64,000 bases of DNA from Profundibacterium mesophilum KAUST100406-0324. Its GTDB lineage: Bacteria; Pseudomonadota; Alphaproteobacteria; Rhodobacterales; Rhodobacteraceae. The position numbers and the translations under genes were made by a program. The DNA lies in the NCBI RefSeq assembly GCF_009835145.1, contig NZ_APKE01000036.1:1-64000 (forward strand), in the 5' to 3' direction. Below are positions 34,178 through 42,716 of this stretch, in pieces; positions within the stretch are counted from its first letter, which is position 1; each line of letters begins with the position of its first letter. Below the pieces are notes generated by a model. It did no database searches. It saw nothing but the letters and a program-made list of their open reading frames with translations, and was not told the DNA's origin.

Positions 34178-35413
34178 ATGGATATGAACCTTGGCATGAG
34201 CGACCGGGTGCGCGATCTGCGGGGCCGGGTGCGCGACATGATCACCGAGCGGATCGTCCCGCTGGAGGGCGAATTCCATGACGAGATCGCCGTCGGTGAC
34301 CGCTGGACGCTCTCGCCGCGGCAGCGCGAGATCCTTGATGGGTTGAAAGCCGAGGCCCGCCGGCGCGGCCTTTGGAACTTCTGGCTGACGCAGAGTGACC
34401 GCGGCTACGGGCTGAGCACCGTCGAATACGCCTATCTCGCCGAGGAGATGGGAAAGTGCCTGCTCGGGGCCGAAATCTTCAATTGCTCCGCGCCCGATAC
34501 CGGCAACATGGAGGTGTTCGAACGCTACGGCACCGATGCGATGAAGCGGCGCTGGCTCGCGCCATTGCTGGAGGGAGAGATCCGATCAGCCTATCTCATG
34601 ACCGAGCCCGATGTCGCCTCCTCAGATGCCACGAATATCTCGATGTCCTGCCGGCGCGATGGCGATGCGTATGTCCTCGACGGCGAGAAATGGTGGGCCA
34701 GTGGCGCGGGCGATCCGCGCTGCGCGGTCTATATCGTGATGGTGCGCACCGGCGGTGACGATGCCCCCCGCCATGCCCGCCATTCGATGATCGTCGTCGA
34801 TGCCGCCACTAAGGGTATCGAGAAGCTTCGCGCGATGCAGGTCTACGGCGCCGATGACGCGCCGCACGGGCACATGCACATGCGTTTCACCGATGTGCGC
34901 GTTCCGGCGGAGAACCTGCTTCTCGGTGAGGGGCGGGGATTCGAGATCGCTCAGGGTCGCCTCGGGCCCGGACGGATCCACCACTGCATGCGGGCGATCG
35001 GGCAGGCGGAGGCGGCCCTCGAGGCGATGTGCCGGCGCGCCTTGGCACGGGAGGCTTTCGGCAAGCCGCTGGCCGAACTGGGCGCCAATTACGACATCAT
35101 CGCCGAATGCCGGATGGAAATCGAACAGGCGCGCCTGCTCTGCCTGAAGGCGGCCTGGATGATGGACCAGGGCGACGCGCGGGCCGCGGCCCCGTGGATC
35201 AGCCAGATCAAGGTCGTGGCGCCGCGCATGGCGCTCAAGGTCATCGACGAGGCGGTGCAGATGCATGGCGGCATGGGGGTCAGCCAGGATACCGGGCTGG
35301 CACGGGCCTGGGCGACAGCGCGCATCCTGCGCCTCGCCGACGGGCCCGACGCGGTTCATCGCCGGCAGGTGGCGCGGGCCGAACTGCGCGCCCATACACA
35401 GCGAGAGGCATGA
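34178..35413 (+). CDS. Acyl-CoA dehydrogenase, ACAD10/11-like
   Basis: 411 residues. It follows the ACAD fold: a helical N-terminus, then [17 protein letters not shown] (the flavin-binding mid-domain with the TEP motif), EKWWASGAG, and a C-terminal [34 protein letters not shown]. These wordings match the ACAD10/ACAD11/LvaC branch rather than fatty-acid ACADs. Members of that branch work with an APH-type kinase to process 4-phosphorylated acyl-CoAs; an APH kinase gene lies 2 kb downstream in the same operon. GGGGGAG lies about 10 bases upstream of the ATG. Confidence 0.9.
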   Translation: MDMNLGMSDRVRDLRGRVRDMITERIVPLEGEFHDEIAVGDRWTLSPRQREILDGLKAEARRRGLWNFWLTQSDRGYGLSTVEYAYLAEEMGKCLLGAEIFNCSAPDTGNMEVFERYGTDAMKRRWLAPLLEGEIRSAYLMTEPDVASSDATNISMSCRRDGDAYVLDGEKWWASGAGDPRCAVYIVMVRTGGDDAPRHARHSMIVVDAATKGIEKLRAMQVYGADDAPHGHMHMRFTDVRVPAENLLLGEGRGFEIAQGRLGPGRIHHCMRAIGQAEAALEAMCRRALAREAFGKPLAELGANYDIIAECRMEIEQARLLCLKAAWMMDQGDARAAAPWISQIKVVAPRMALKVIDEAVQMHGGMGVSQDTGLARAWATARILRLADGPDAVHRRQVARAELRAHTQREA

Positions 35414-35438
35414 GCTCATTCCGTCCAGCGCGCGCCCC

Positions 35439-35894
35439 GTGACTTCCGACGAGCTCGCCGCGCGGATCGGCGAGGAGATCGGTCTGTCCGACTGGATGCC
35501 GGTCACGCAGGCGATGATCGACAGCTTCGCCGACGCCACCGGCGATCATCAGTTCATCCATGTTGACCCGCAGCAGGCCGCGCTGACAGAGTTCGGCGGA
35601 ACGATCGCACACGGTTTTTTGACCCTTTCGCTCCTGGCCGGCATGGCCGGGCAGGCGGTCCCGGCACTTCGCCACACCCGGCTTGCGGTCAATTATGGCT
35701 TCGACAGGCTGCGTTTCATCTCCCCTGTGCGCAGCGGCGCCCGCATCAGGGGGCGCTTCGTGCTCGCCGAGTTGCGGCGCGGACAGGCGCAGGTCACCAT
35801 GGCCTGGAATGTCACGGTCGAGATCGACCATGCGCCGCGCCCCGCGCTCAACGCCAGATGGATCAACCGGACATATCTCGAGGAGACCGACTGA
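35439..35894 (+). CDS. MaoC-like (R)-specific enoyl-CoA hydratase
   Basis: 151 residues with a hot-dog fold. FADATGDHQFIHVDPQQA gives the catalytic Asp and His of the hydratase-2 motif, and GGTIAHGFLTLSLLAGM follows as in MaoC proteins. Start GTG 35439 is the best available; no strong Shine-Dalgarno is seen. The stop overlaps the next ATG by one base (TGATG). It likely hydrates an enoyl-CoA made by the upstream dehydrogenase. Confidence 0.85.
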   Translation: MTSDELAARIGEEIGLSDWMPVTQAMIDSFADATGDHQFIHVDPQQAALTEFGGTIAHGFLTLSLLAGMAGQAVPALRHTRLAVNYGFDRLRFISPVRSGARIRGRFVLAELRRGQAQVTMAWNVTVEIDHAPRPALNARWINRTYLEETD

Positions 35895-36898
35895 TGGCCC
35901 TGCCCCCCCTGTTCGACAGTCTTGCGCTACCGATGGTCGCCGCTCCCCTCTTCATCGTCTCGACGCCCGAGCTGGTGATCGCGCAATGCAAGAGCGGCAT
36001 CGTCGGCAGCTTTCCCGCCCTCAACGCGCGGGAGGCGGAGGGCGAGCCGATCATGCTGGAGGCATGGCTGAAACAGATCACCGAGGCTCTCGAGCGGCAC
36101 AACCAGGACAATCCCGACCGGCCCGCCGCGCCATTCGCGGTAAACCAGATCGTCCACCGCTCCAACCAGCGTCTGGAGCGCGACCTCGAGATCTGCGCGC
36201 GTTGGAAGGTGCCGATCTGGATCACCTCGCTGGGTGCGCGCCCCGAGGTCAACGAGGCCGCCCATAGCTGCGGCGGCATCGCCTTGCATGACGTCATCAA
36301 CGACCGTTTCGCGCGCAAGGCGATCGACAAGGGCGCGGACGGGCTTATCGCCGTCGCCGCCGGGGCGGGGGGGCATGCCGGCGCGCAATCGCCCTTCGCA
36401 CTGATCCGCGAAATCCGCGCCTGGTTCGACGGCCCGCTCCTGCTTTCGGGTGCGATCGCGACCGGCGAGGCGCTTCTGGCCGCACAGGCGGTCGGCGCGG
36501 ATCTGGGCTATGCCGGGTCGGCCTTCATCGCGGCCCGCGAGGCCAATGCGCAAGATGCCTACAAGCAGATGATCGTCGGTGGCGGCGCCAGTGACATCGT
36601 GACCTCGTCGCTCTTCACGGGGGTGTCCGGCAATTACCTGAGGCAATCCATCAGCAATGCCGGGCTCGACCCGGACGCTTTGCCGGGGGCGGATGCGTCT
36701 TCCATGAACTTCTCCGAAGGCCGCTCCAAGCCCAAGGCGTGGAAGGAGATCTGGGGCGCGGGACAGGGGATCGGTGCAATCACCGATGTGCTCCCTGCGG
36801 CCGAGGTGATCGCCCGCATCGGCGCCGAATACGCCGCTGCCCGCGCGCGCCTGCTGGCCGTGAGCGGGCCGTTTGCCGGGCAAGGCGCATCTGCATGA
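35894..36898 (+). CDS. NAD(P)H-dependent flavin oxidoreductase (nitronate monooxygenase family)
   Basis: 334 residues, TIM-barrel FMN enzyme. LALPMVAAPLFIVSTPELVIAQ starts the barrel; AAGAGGHAGAQSPFAL provides the flavin phosphate and catalytic-His region; LLLSGAIATGEALLAAQAVGADLGYAGSAFIAA completes the FMN site. The family contains nitronate monooxygenases and enoyl reductases. Context (MaoC before it, histidine phosphatase after it with a 4-base overlap) suggests a role on acyl-CoA intermediates rather than nitroalkanes, but this is unproven. Confidence 0.88.
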   Translation: MALPPLFDSLALPMVAAPLFIVSTPELVIAQCKSGIVGSFPALNAREAEGEPIMLEAWLKQITEALERHNQDNPDRPAAPFAVNQIVHRSNQRLERDLEICARWKVPIWITSLGARPEVNEAAHSCGGIALHDVINDRFARKAIDKGADGLIAVAAGAGGHAGAQSPFALIREIRAWFDGPLLLSGAIATGEALLAAQAVGADLGYAGSAFIAAREANAQDAYKQMIVGGGASDIVTSSLFTGVSGNYLRQSISNAGLDPDALPGADASSMNFSEGRSKPKAWKEIWGAGQGIGAITDVLPAAEVIARIGAEYAAARARLLAVSGPFAGQGASA

Positions 36899-37557
36899 GC
36901 TGCGAGCTGATCCTCGTGCGCCACGCGCAGGCCTCCTTCGGCGCGGATGATTACGATGTCCTGTCCGAGCTTGGGCACCGGCAAGGCGCGGCGCTCGGCG
37001 CGGCGCTCGCCGCGCGGGGCGAGCGGATCGACGCGGTCTTCGTCGGCGCGCAGCGGCGGCACCGCGAAACGCTCGAGGCGATGGCCCCCGCGCTCGCGCT
37101 CGACGTATCCGCCGCACAGGTGCTGCCGGGCCTCAACGAGTTCTCCTCGGGCGACCTGCTCGATGCCCGTTTCGGGAATGGCCCGCGGCCGCCCGGCCTC
37201 GGCTCCGACAGGGAGGCGCATTTCCGCATCCTGCGCGACACCGTCCTCGCCTGGCAGCGCGAGGAGATCGGCGGCCGTGAGAGCTTCGTGCAATTCACCG
37301 AACGGGTTCTGCGCGCACGCAGGCTCATGGGCGCGACCGGCCGCCGCGTGCTCGCGGTGACATCGGGCGGAGCCATCTGCCGGATGATCGCCGACGTGCT
37401 CGAGGCGCCCCCGGCGCAGATGATGCACCTGCAGTTGCAGCTGGCGAATTGCGCGGTGAGCCGCATCATGATCGGCCAGGGGGGAATGCGCCTGCATTCG
37501 TTCAACGAGATGCCGCATGTCTCGGGGCCCGGCGCGGAATTCGTGACCTATAGCTGA
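36895..37557 (+). CDS. Histidine phosphatase family protein with altered second active-site motif
   Basis: 220 residues. ELILVRHAQASF carries the phospho-accepting His of the phosphoglycerate-mutase-like fold. The second canonical histidine motif (SHGG) reads TSGGAICRMI here, so that His appears replaced by Ser. Other elements such as RRHRETLEAM are kept. The protein may be a weak or specialised phosphatase. It overlaps the previous gene by 4 bases (ATGA) and is 10 bases before the kinase gene, so kinase and phosphatase are made together. Confidence 0.85.
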   Translation: MSCELILVRHAQASFGADDYDVLSELGHRQGAALGAALAARGERIDAVFVGAQRRHRETLEAMAPALALDVSAAQVLPGLNEFSSGDLLDARFGNGPRPPGLGSDREAHFRILRDTVLAWQREEIGGRESFVQFTERVLRARRLMGATGRRVLAVTSGGAICRMIADVLEAPPAQMMHLQLQLANCAVSRIMIGQGGMRLHSFNEMPHVSGPGAEFVTYS

Positions 37558-37567
37558 GGAAGACACC

Positions 37568-38611
37568 ATGCCCCAGGCTCCAGACCTCGAGGCCGTGCGC
37601 CGTTGGGTGGATGGGCGGATCGGCGGCTTCGAGGGTCCTTTCGAGATCGCGAAGTTCGATGTCGGCCAGTCGAATCCGACCTATACGATCAGGACACCCG
37701 CCGGCCGTTACGTGCTCCGCCGCAAGCCCGATGGCGTCCTGCTCAGCTCGGCCCATGCGATCGAGCGGGAATTCCGGGTGCAAAAGGCACTTGCGGGGAC
37801 GGCGGTGCCGGTGCCGAAGATGTATCTTCTTTGCGAGGATCCTGAGATCATCGGCACGCCTTTCTACCTCATGGACCATGTCGAGGGGACCAACTTTCGC
37901 GACCCGCGGCTCGATGCTCTCGACGCGCCCGCGCGCGGCGCCCTGATGGCGCAGATGGGCCGGGTTCTGGCCGAGCTTCACATGATCGATCCTGTCGCCG
38001 CGGGTCTTGGCGATTACGCTCCGAAGGGCGATTACATCGCGAGGCAGATCGACCGCTGGACGGCGCAGTACCGCGCCTCGCAAACCGAGCCCGTGGCGGA
38101 CATGGAGCGCCTGATACGGCGCCTGCCCGATGAGCGCCCCGGCATGCGGGACGCGCCGCGTCTCGTGCATGGCGATTACCGGCTCGACAACCTGCTTTTT
38201 GACGCGTCCGGAACCCCCTGCCGCGCCGTTCTCGACTGGGAGCTGTCGACCCTTGGCGATCCGCTCGCCGATCTCGCGGGTGTCGTCATGCAATGGCGGA
38301 TGCCGCCGGGGCCTCAGGGGCGCGGGCTCGCGGGCATCGACAGGCAGGCGCTCGGTCTTCCCAGCGATGCGCAATTCATCGAGGATTACTGCGCGCGGCG
38401 CGGGATCGGGCCGATCGGGAATTTCGGGTTCTATCTCGGCTTTTGCTTCTTTCGCATGGCGGCCATCTTGCAAGGTGTGCGCAAGAGAGGGCTGGACGGG
38501 AACGCCTCGGACCCCCTGCGCGCGGCTCAGATCGGCGCCTGGGTGCCCCATTTCGCGCGCGAGGGCCTGGCCGCGCTCGACGCGCCGGGCGGGATCGGGG
38601 CGGGCAATTGA
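37568..38611 (+). CDS. APH-family phosphotransferase, LvaA/ACAD10-kinase-like
   Basis: 347 residues with an aminoglycoside-phosphotransferase/protein-kinase-like fold. It opens with an FEIAKFDVGQSNPTYTI nucleotide-loop region, YVLRRKPDG carries the ATP lysine, LVHGDYRLDNLLFD is the catalytic loop and LDWELSTLGDPLADLA replaces the DFG motif. This wording is typical of the kinase domain fused to ACAD in mammalian ACAD10/11 and of LvaA in Pseudomonas levulinate catabolism. It likely phosphorylates the 4-hydroxyl of a hydroxyacyl-CoA. The stop overlaps the next ATG by one base. Confidence 0.87.
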   Translation: MPQAPDLEAVRRWVDGRIGGFEGPFEIAKFDVGQSNPTYTIRTPAGRYVLRRKPDGVLLSSAHAIEREFRVQKALAGTAVPVPKMYLLCEDPEIIGTPFYLMDHVEGTNFRDPRLDALDAPARGALMAQMGRVLAELHMIDPVAAGLGDYAPKGDYIARQIDRWTAQYRASQTEPVADMERLIRRLPDERPGMRDAPRLVHGDYRLDNLLFDASGTPCRAVLDWELSTLGDPLADLAGVVMQWRMPPGPQGRGLAGIDRQALGLPSDAQFIEDYCARRGIGPIGNFGFYLGFCFFRMAAILQGVRKRGLDGNASDPLRAAQIGAWVPHFAREGLAALDAPGGIGAGN

Positions 38612-40155
38612 TGCCGGCAATCATCCCCGAGCCGGTCGAAGATGAACGCTTCACCGCGTTGCCGGACCTCGTTCGCGCGCACGCCGCCGCGCGTCCCGGT
38701 GCGCCGGCCCTGCGCGCGGGGCCAAGGGCAGGGCCGGGGGCAGGAGCGGAGTGTCTCAGCTGGCACGCGCTTGCCGAGAGGATGGAGGCGACGGCGGCCC
38801 GGCTGCGCGCGGAGGGTCTTGCCCGCGGCGATGTCGTCGCCTCGCTCGCCGGCGTCACGGCCGAGCATGTGATCCTCTATCTCGCCGTTCTGGCGGCAGG
38901 AGGCTGCATGGCGCCGCTGCCGATCACCGCGCATCCAGATGCCATCGAGAGGATGATCGCGAATTGCGCAGCGCGCCGCGTCCTGGCCGATGACGCCCTT
39001 ACCGGCGGCCGGGGGATTGCCGAAGCCGAGCCGCTCACCGCCTTCGTGGCCGGCGCCCCGCCGGCAGAGCCATGCCGCACCCCGACCGAGCCGGATGACC
39101 CGTTCGACATCATCTACAGCTCCGGCACCACCGGCGCACCCAAGGGCATCGAACACAGTCACCGCTTCAGATCGCGCCAGACGCGCCGTCTCGAAGGGCT
39201 CGGGATCGACAGCGACGCTCGCGCGCTGGTCTCGACCCCGATCTATTCCAATACGACACTCGCGCTCCTGCTTCCGGTCCTCGCCGCCGGCGGCTGTCTG
39301 GACCTCATGGAGAAGTTCGAGGCCGGCGCCTGGCTGTCACTGGCCGAGCAGCAGCGCGTCACCCATGCCATGCTCGTCCCCGTGCAATATCGCAGGATTC
39401 TCGAACATCCGGATTTCGCGATGCGCGAGCTGTCGGCCTTCCGTGCCAAGCTATGCACCTCGGCGATGCTGCCGGCGCCGCTGATCGAGCGGATCCTCGA
39501 TGTCTGGCCGGGGCGGCTGATCAACATCTACGGCATGACCGAAGGGGGGGTGGGCGCGATCCTCGACTGCGGCGCCCATCCGGAAAAACTCCACACCGTC
39601 GGGCGCCCGGTCGCGGGAACCCGGCTGCGCATCGTCGGCGAGGACGGGACCCCATGCGCGCCCGGCGAGACCGGCGAGATCGTCGGCCGCTCGATCACGA
39701 TGATGAGCGGATATCGGGGCGATCCCGAGCGCACGCGAGAGGCGCTGTGGACCGCGCCGGACGGACAGGCGTTCATCCGCTCGGGCGATACGGGGCATTT
39801 CGATGCCGACGGCTTCCTCGTTTTGCGCGACCGACGGCGCGATGTGATCAATTCGGGCGGCTTCAACGTGTTTCCCGCCGATCTCGAGGCGGTGCTCTCG
39901 GCGCATCCGGCCATCGCCGAGGCTGCGGTGATCGGCATTCCTTCATCGAGCTGGGGCGAGACGCCCTTGGCGCTCGTCGTGCCGAAGGCGGGGCAGTCGC
40001 TCGATCCCGAGGAGGTGCGCGCCTGGGCGAATGCACGGCTCGGCAAGGTGCAGAGGCTGTGCCGTGTCGAGCTCCGCGCCGCCCTGCCCAGAAGCGATAT
40101 CGGCAAGCTGCTGAAGCGCGAGCTGCGCGCGCCCTACTGGAGCGGCACGGTGTGA
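38611..40155 (+). CDS. AMP-forming acyl-CoA synthetase
   Basis: 514 residues from ATG 38611. The adenylate-forming P-loop is IIYSSGTTGAPKGIEHSH, followed by INIYGMTEGG, a late GYRGDPERTREA segment with the GDTGHFDADGFL hinge, and a C-terminal catalytic lysine in SDIGKLLKREL. It would activate a carboxylic acid with ATP and CoA. It belongs to the operon (1-base overlap upstream, 4-base GTGA overlap downstream) and plays the part of LvaE in the 4-hydroxyacid model. The substrate is not known. Confidence 0.9.
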   Translation: MPAIIPEPVEDERFTALPDLVRAHAAARPGAPALRAGPRAGPGAGAECLSWHALAERMEATAARLRAEGLARGDVVASLAGVTAEHVILYLAVLAAGGCMAPLPITAHPDAIERMIANCAARRVLADDALTGGRGIAEAEPLTAFVAGAPPAEPCRTPTEPDDPFDIIYSSGTTGAPKGIEHSHRFRSRQTRRLEGLGIDSDARALVSTPIYSNTTLALLLPVLAAGGCLDLMEKFEAGAWLSLAEQQRVTHAMLVPVQYRRILEHPDFAMRELSAFRAKLCTSAMLPAPLIERILDVWPGRLINIYGMTEGGVGAILDCGAHPEKLHTVGRPVAGTRLRIVGEDGTPCAPGETGEIVGRSITMMSGYRGDPERTREALWTAPDGQAFIRSGDTGHFDADGFLVLRDRRRDVINSGGFNVFPADLEAVLSAHPAIAEAAVIGIPSSSWGETPLALVVPKAGQSLDPEEVRAWANARLGKVQRLCRVELRAALPRSDIGKLLKRELRAPYWSGTV

Positions 40156-41579
40156 GGCGGCGCCTTCCAGCCGTGGGCGCGGCCCTGCCCGGTGGGTTGC
40201 TGGCATTCGCCTTCGCCGCCCATCTGGCCGGCTCCGCGGGCGGCATCACCGCGGCTGTCCCCGTCAGCGCGGCGGCGATCCTGTTCTTCATCGCCGTGAC
40301 GCTGCGCCATGCCGCCGCGATGGTCTGGGTCTTTCTCGCCGTGGCGCTGATCCTGATTCCGCTCGCCCTGCTGCTCGCCGAGCAGCCCTGGGGTCATGTC
40401 TGGGACGCGGCACGGCGCCTGTCCTTCCTTTCGGCCCTGCTCATCGCCCTCGTACTTTTGCGTCTCGTTGCCCTGCGCGATCCGCGTTTCGAGGCGGCCG
40501 GCGCCTTTCTCGCAAGCCGGCCGCCATCCCTGCGCTACGTCTCTCTCGGGATCGGCGGCAACCTTTTCGGTGTTCTCCTCAACTTCGGCGGGCTCGGGCT
40601 CTTGCTGGAAATGACCCTCGAGGGGCAACGGCGGGCCGAGGCGGCCCATCCCGTGAGCGCCCAGGTTCATGCCCTGCGCCAGCGCCGCATCGTCACGGCA
40701 GTGATGCGCGGCTTTGCGACCATCGCCTTCTGGTCCCCTTTCGGCATCGCACTCAACACGCTCCTGCTGATCTTCCCGGCCGTGCATTGGAGCGACGTGG
40801 CCCCCTACGGGCTCGGCTTCGCGGTGCTGATACTGGTGATCGGCGCGCTCTGGGACTACGCGGAGCGCCGCCGCATGCCCACGGCGCCCCCCGGCGCCCG
40901 GCTCGCCGGAGACGACGATGCCACGGGGGCCATGGGGCTCGGGGCGGTGGCGGCGCATCTCCTGGTCCTCGGCGCGATCGTCCTGGGGATCGATGCGCTG
41001 AGCGATTGGCCTTTCCAGAGCATCCTGGTCTCGACCGTTCCGATCTATGCCTTCTTGTGGTGCGTGGTCCTCAGGGGGACCGCCGGCCCGTCCGCGCTCT
41101 GGCACGATTTCTCGTGCCGGGCTCCGGTCTCGGTCAACGAGATCGGGGTCTTCGGGCTTGCGGGGCTGATCGCGACCCTGCTGATCGGCATCCTTCCGGT
41201 CGAACGCCTGGAGCCATTCATCGCCGCGCTCGCCGGCGGGCCGCTCGGGGCGGCGGGGCTGGCGGTTGCGCTCATGTGGGGCACGGTCCTGGCGGCGCTC
41301 GTGGGACTGCATCCCATCATCACCGTCGCGGTATTGGGCGAGCTGGTCTTCGAAACCGGCTCGGACGCGCCGGCGGTCCTCGTCATCATGGCCCTGATGG
41401 GAGGATGGATGTGTACCGTCATTCTCGCGCCGCTGGCCAGCACGGCCACCTTCGTCGGCGCGCTGGTGAAGCGGAGCGTCTTCGTGGTGACCTTCGGCTG
41501 GAACGGGGCCTTCGGCGCGCTGCTGCTCGCCGTTCTGTCGCTCTGCCTTGTCGTGCTCGCCATCGGCGGCGGCGGCTGA
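40152..41579 (+). CDS. Polytopic membrane protein of unknown function, possible substrate transporter
   Basis: 475 residues from GTG 40152, overlapping the synthetase stop by 4 bases. Roughly 12 hydrophobic segments, with a charged cytoplasmic loop at about 245-265. Two regions look related (for example LGIGGNLFGVLLNFGGLGLLLEM and GLHPIITVAVLGELVF), suggesting an inverted-repeat transporter fold of the ion-transporter type. No family is recognised. As the last gene of the acyl-CoA operon it most likely takes up or exports the pathway acid. Confidence 0.7.
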   Translation: MRRRLPAVGAALPGGLLAFAFAAHLAGSAGGITAAVPVSAAAILFFIAVTLRHAAAMVWVFLAVALILIPLALLLAEQPWGHVWDAARRLSFLSALLIALVLLRLVALRDPRFEAAGAFLASRPPSLRYVSLGIGGNLFGVLLNFGGLGLLLEMTLEGQRRAEAAHPVSAQVHALRQRRIVTAVMRGFATIAFWSPFGIALNTLLLIFPAVHWSDVAPYGLGFAVLILVIGALWDYAERRRMPTAPPGARLAGDDDATGAMGLGAVAAHLLVLGAIVLGIDALSDWPFQSILVSTVPIYAFLWCVVLRGTAGPSALWHDFSCRAPVSVNEIGVFGLAGLIATLLIGILPVERLEPFIAALAGGPLGAAGLAVALMWGTVLAALVGLHPIITVAVLGELVFETGSDAPAVLVIMALMGGWMCTVILAPLASTATFVGALVKRSVFVVTFGWNGAFGALLLAVLSLCLVVLAIGGGG

Positions 41580-41595
41580 AGCGGCCCCCGCCGCC

Positions 41596-42543
41596 TCAGC
41601 GATCGCGCGCCGCATCCGCCGTCGCTGCCTCGACGTTGTTCTGCCGCTCGCGGTGAAAGACGTAGGCGCCGGAGGCGAGAATGATCGCGGCACCCAGCAG
41701 CGTCATCCCGTCGGGCATCTCGCCGAAGATCACGAACCCGACGGCGATCGCGCCGACGATCTCGAGATACTGGAAGGGCGCGAGCAGGCTCGCCTCGACC
41801 CGCGAGAAGGCGAAGGTGATCAGCAGGAAACTCATCATCGCGAGGGCTCCGGCGCCGATCACCATCAGCAGCACCCAGCCCGGCAGGACCGATGGCGCGG
41901 CGCCGGGAAGAAGCGCCCACCGCGCCCCCTGGACGATCAGGACGATGACGCCCGCGAAGAGCGAGGCGCCGAACTGGAAGCCGAGGGCCGATTGCCGCCG
42001 CGTCGCCTTGCGCATGATGATCATGTTCAGCGCGTAGGCAAGTGCCGCCAGCAGCGGCAGCAGGGCCACCGGCCCGAACGCGGCGAGATTGGGCCTGATG
42101 ACGATGAGCGCGCCGATCAGCCCGACGGCGACGGCGGCATAGCGCCGTGGGCCGGGGACCTCTCCGAGAAAGAGACCGGCCAGGAGTGTCAGCAGAAGCG
42201 GCTCGACGAAGAAAATCGCGATCGCGGTGGCGATCGGCATCGCTTCGAACGCCGTCACGAGCGACAAGGTGACGGTCAGGATCATCAGCGCCGACATCAG
42301 CGACATCGGCGTCAGCACGGGGCCGCGAAGCTGCGCGCGGAAGACGAAGGCCACCGGGATGAAGAAGGCCACCTGCGCGAGGCTGCGCCAGATGGTGACC
42401 TGCATCGGGGTGGCGACGGCCGTCAGGCTCTTGGAGATCGAATCGCCGAGCGGCAGAAGCGCCATGGCGACGATCATCGCAAGCATTCCGGCACGCTTGT
42501 CGAGAAGGGCGGACCTTGCGGCAACGGACGTGGCGATGGACAT
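41596..42543 (-). CDS. DMT-family (EamA) permease
   Basis: 315 residues with ten hydrophobic helices in two EamA repeats, for example MLAMIVAMALLPLGDSISKSL at the start and AAVAVGLIGALIVIRPN near the centre. DMT permeases export metabolites or amino acids. ATG 42543 has GGAGGA 6 bases upstream. The leader before the start can fold into two stem-loops (42559-42590). It is in the same direction as puuD, 173 bases downstream, so a link with purine metabolism is possible. Substrate unknown. Confidence 0.88.
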   Translation of the reverse strand: MSIATSVAARSALLDKRAGMLAMIVAMALLPLGDSISKSLTAVATPMQVTIWRSLAQVAFFIPVAFVFRAQLRGPVLTPMSLMSALMILTVTLSLVTAFEAMPIATAIAIFFVEPLLLTLLAGLFLGEVPGPRRYAAVAVGLIGALIVIRPNLAAFGPVALLPLLAALAYALNMIIMRKATRRQSALGFQFGASLFAGVIVLIVQGARWALLPGAAPSVLPGWVLLMVIGAGALAMMSFLLITFAFSRVEASLLAPFQYLEIVGAIAVGFVIFGEMPDGMTLLGAAIILASGAYVFHRERQNNVEAATADAARDR

Positions 42544-42558
42544 GGGAAATCCTCCGAC

Positions 42559-42590
42559 GGCACCGCCGCGCGGTGCCGGAACAGTTCCGG
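42559..42590 (-). promoter_or_regulatory. Two adjacent stem-loops in the leader of the DMT permease gene
   Basis: GGCACCG/CGGTGCC (7-bp stem, 42559-42577) and CCGGAA/TTCCGG (6-bp stem, 42576-42590) lie between 16 and 47 bases before the ATG and share two bases, so they may be alternative structures. The first lies close to the Shine-Dalgarno sequence and could control translation. Confidence 0.35.
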
Positions 42591-42716
42591 GCGTTCAGGA
42601 CAGGGTATGGGGGTGCCAGGTGACGCCATCACCATGGACAAGTCCGCTCTAGGATCTCGGCAGGGCCCGGTCAACCTTCGTGTTCCGCGCGGTGCAAGAT
42701 GGCGCGTATCGGCGCC

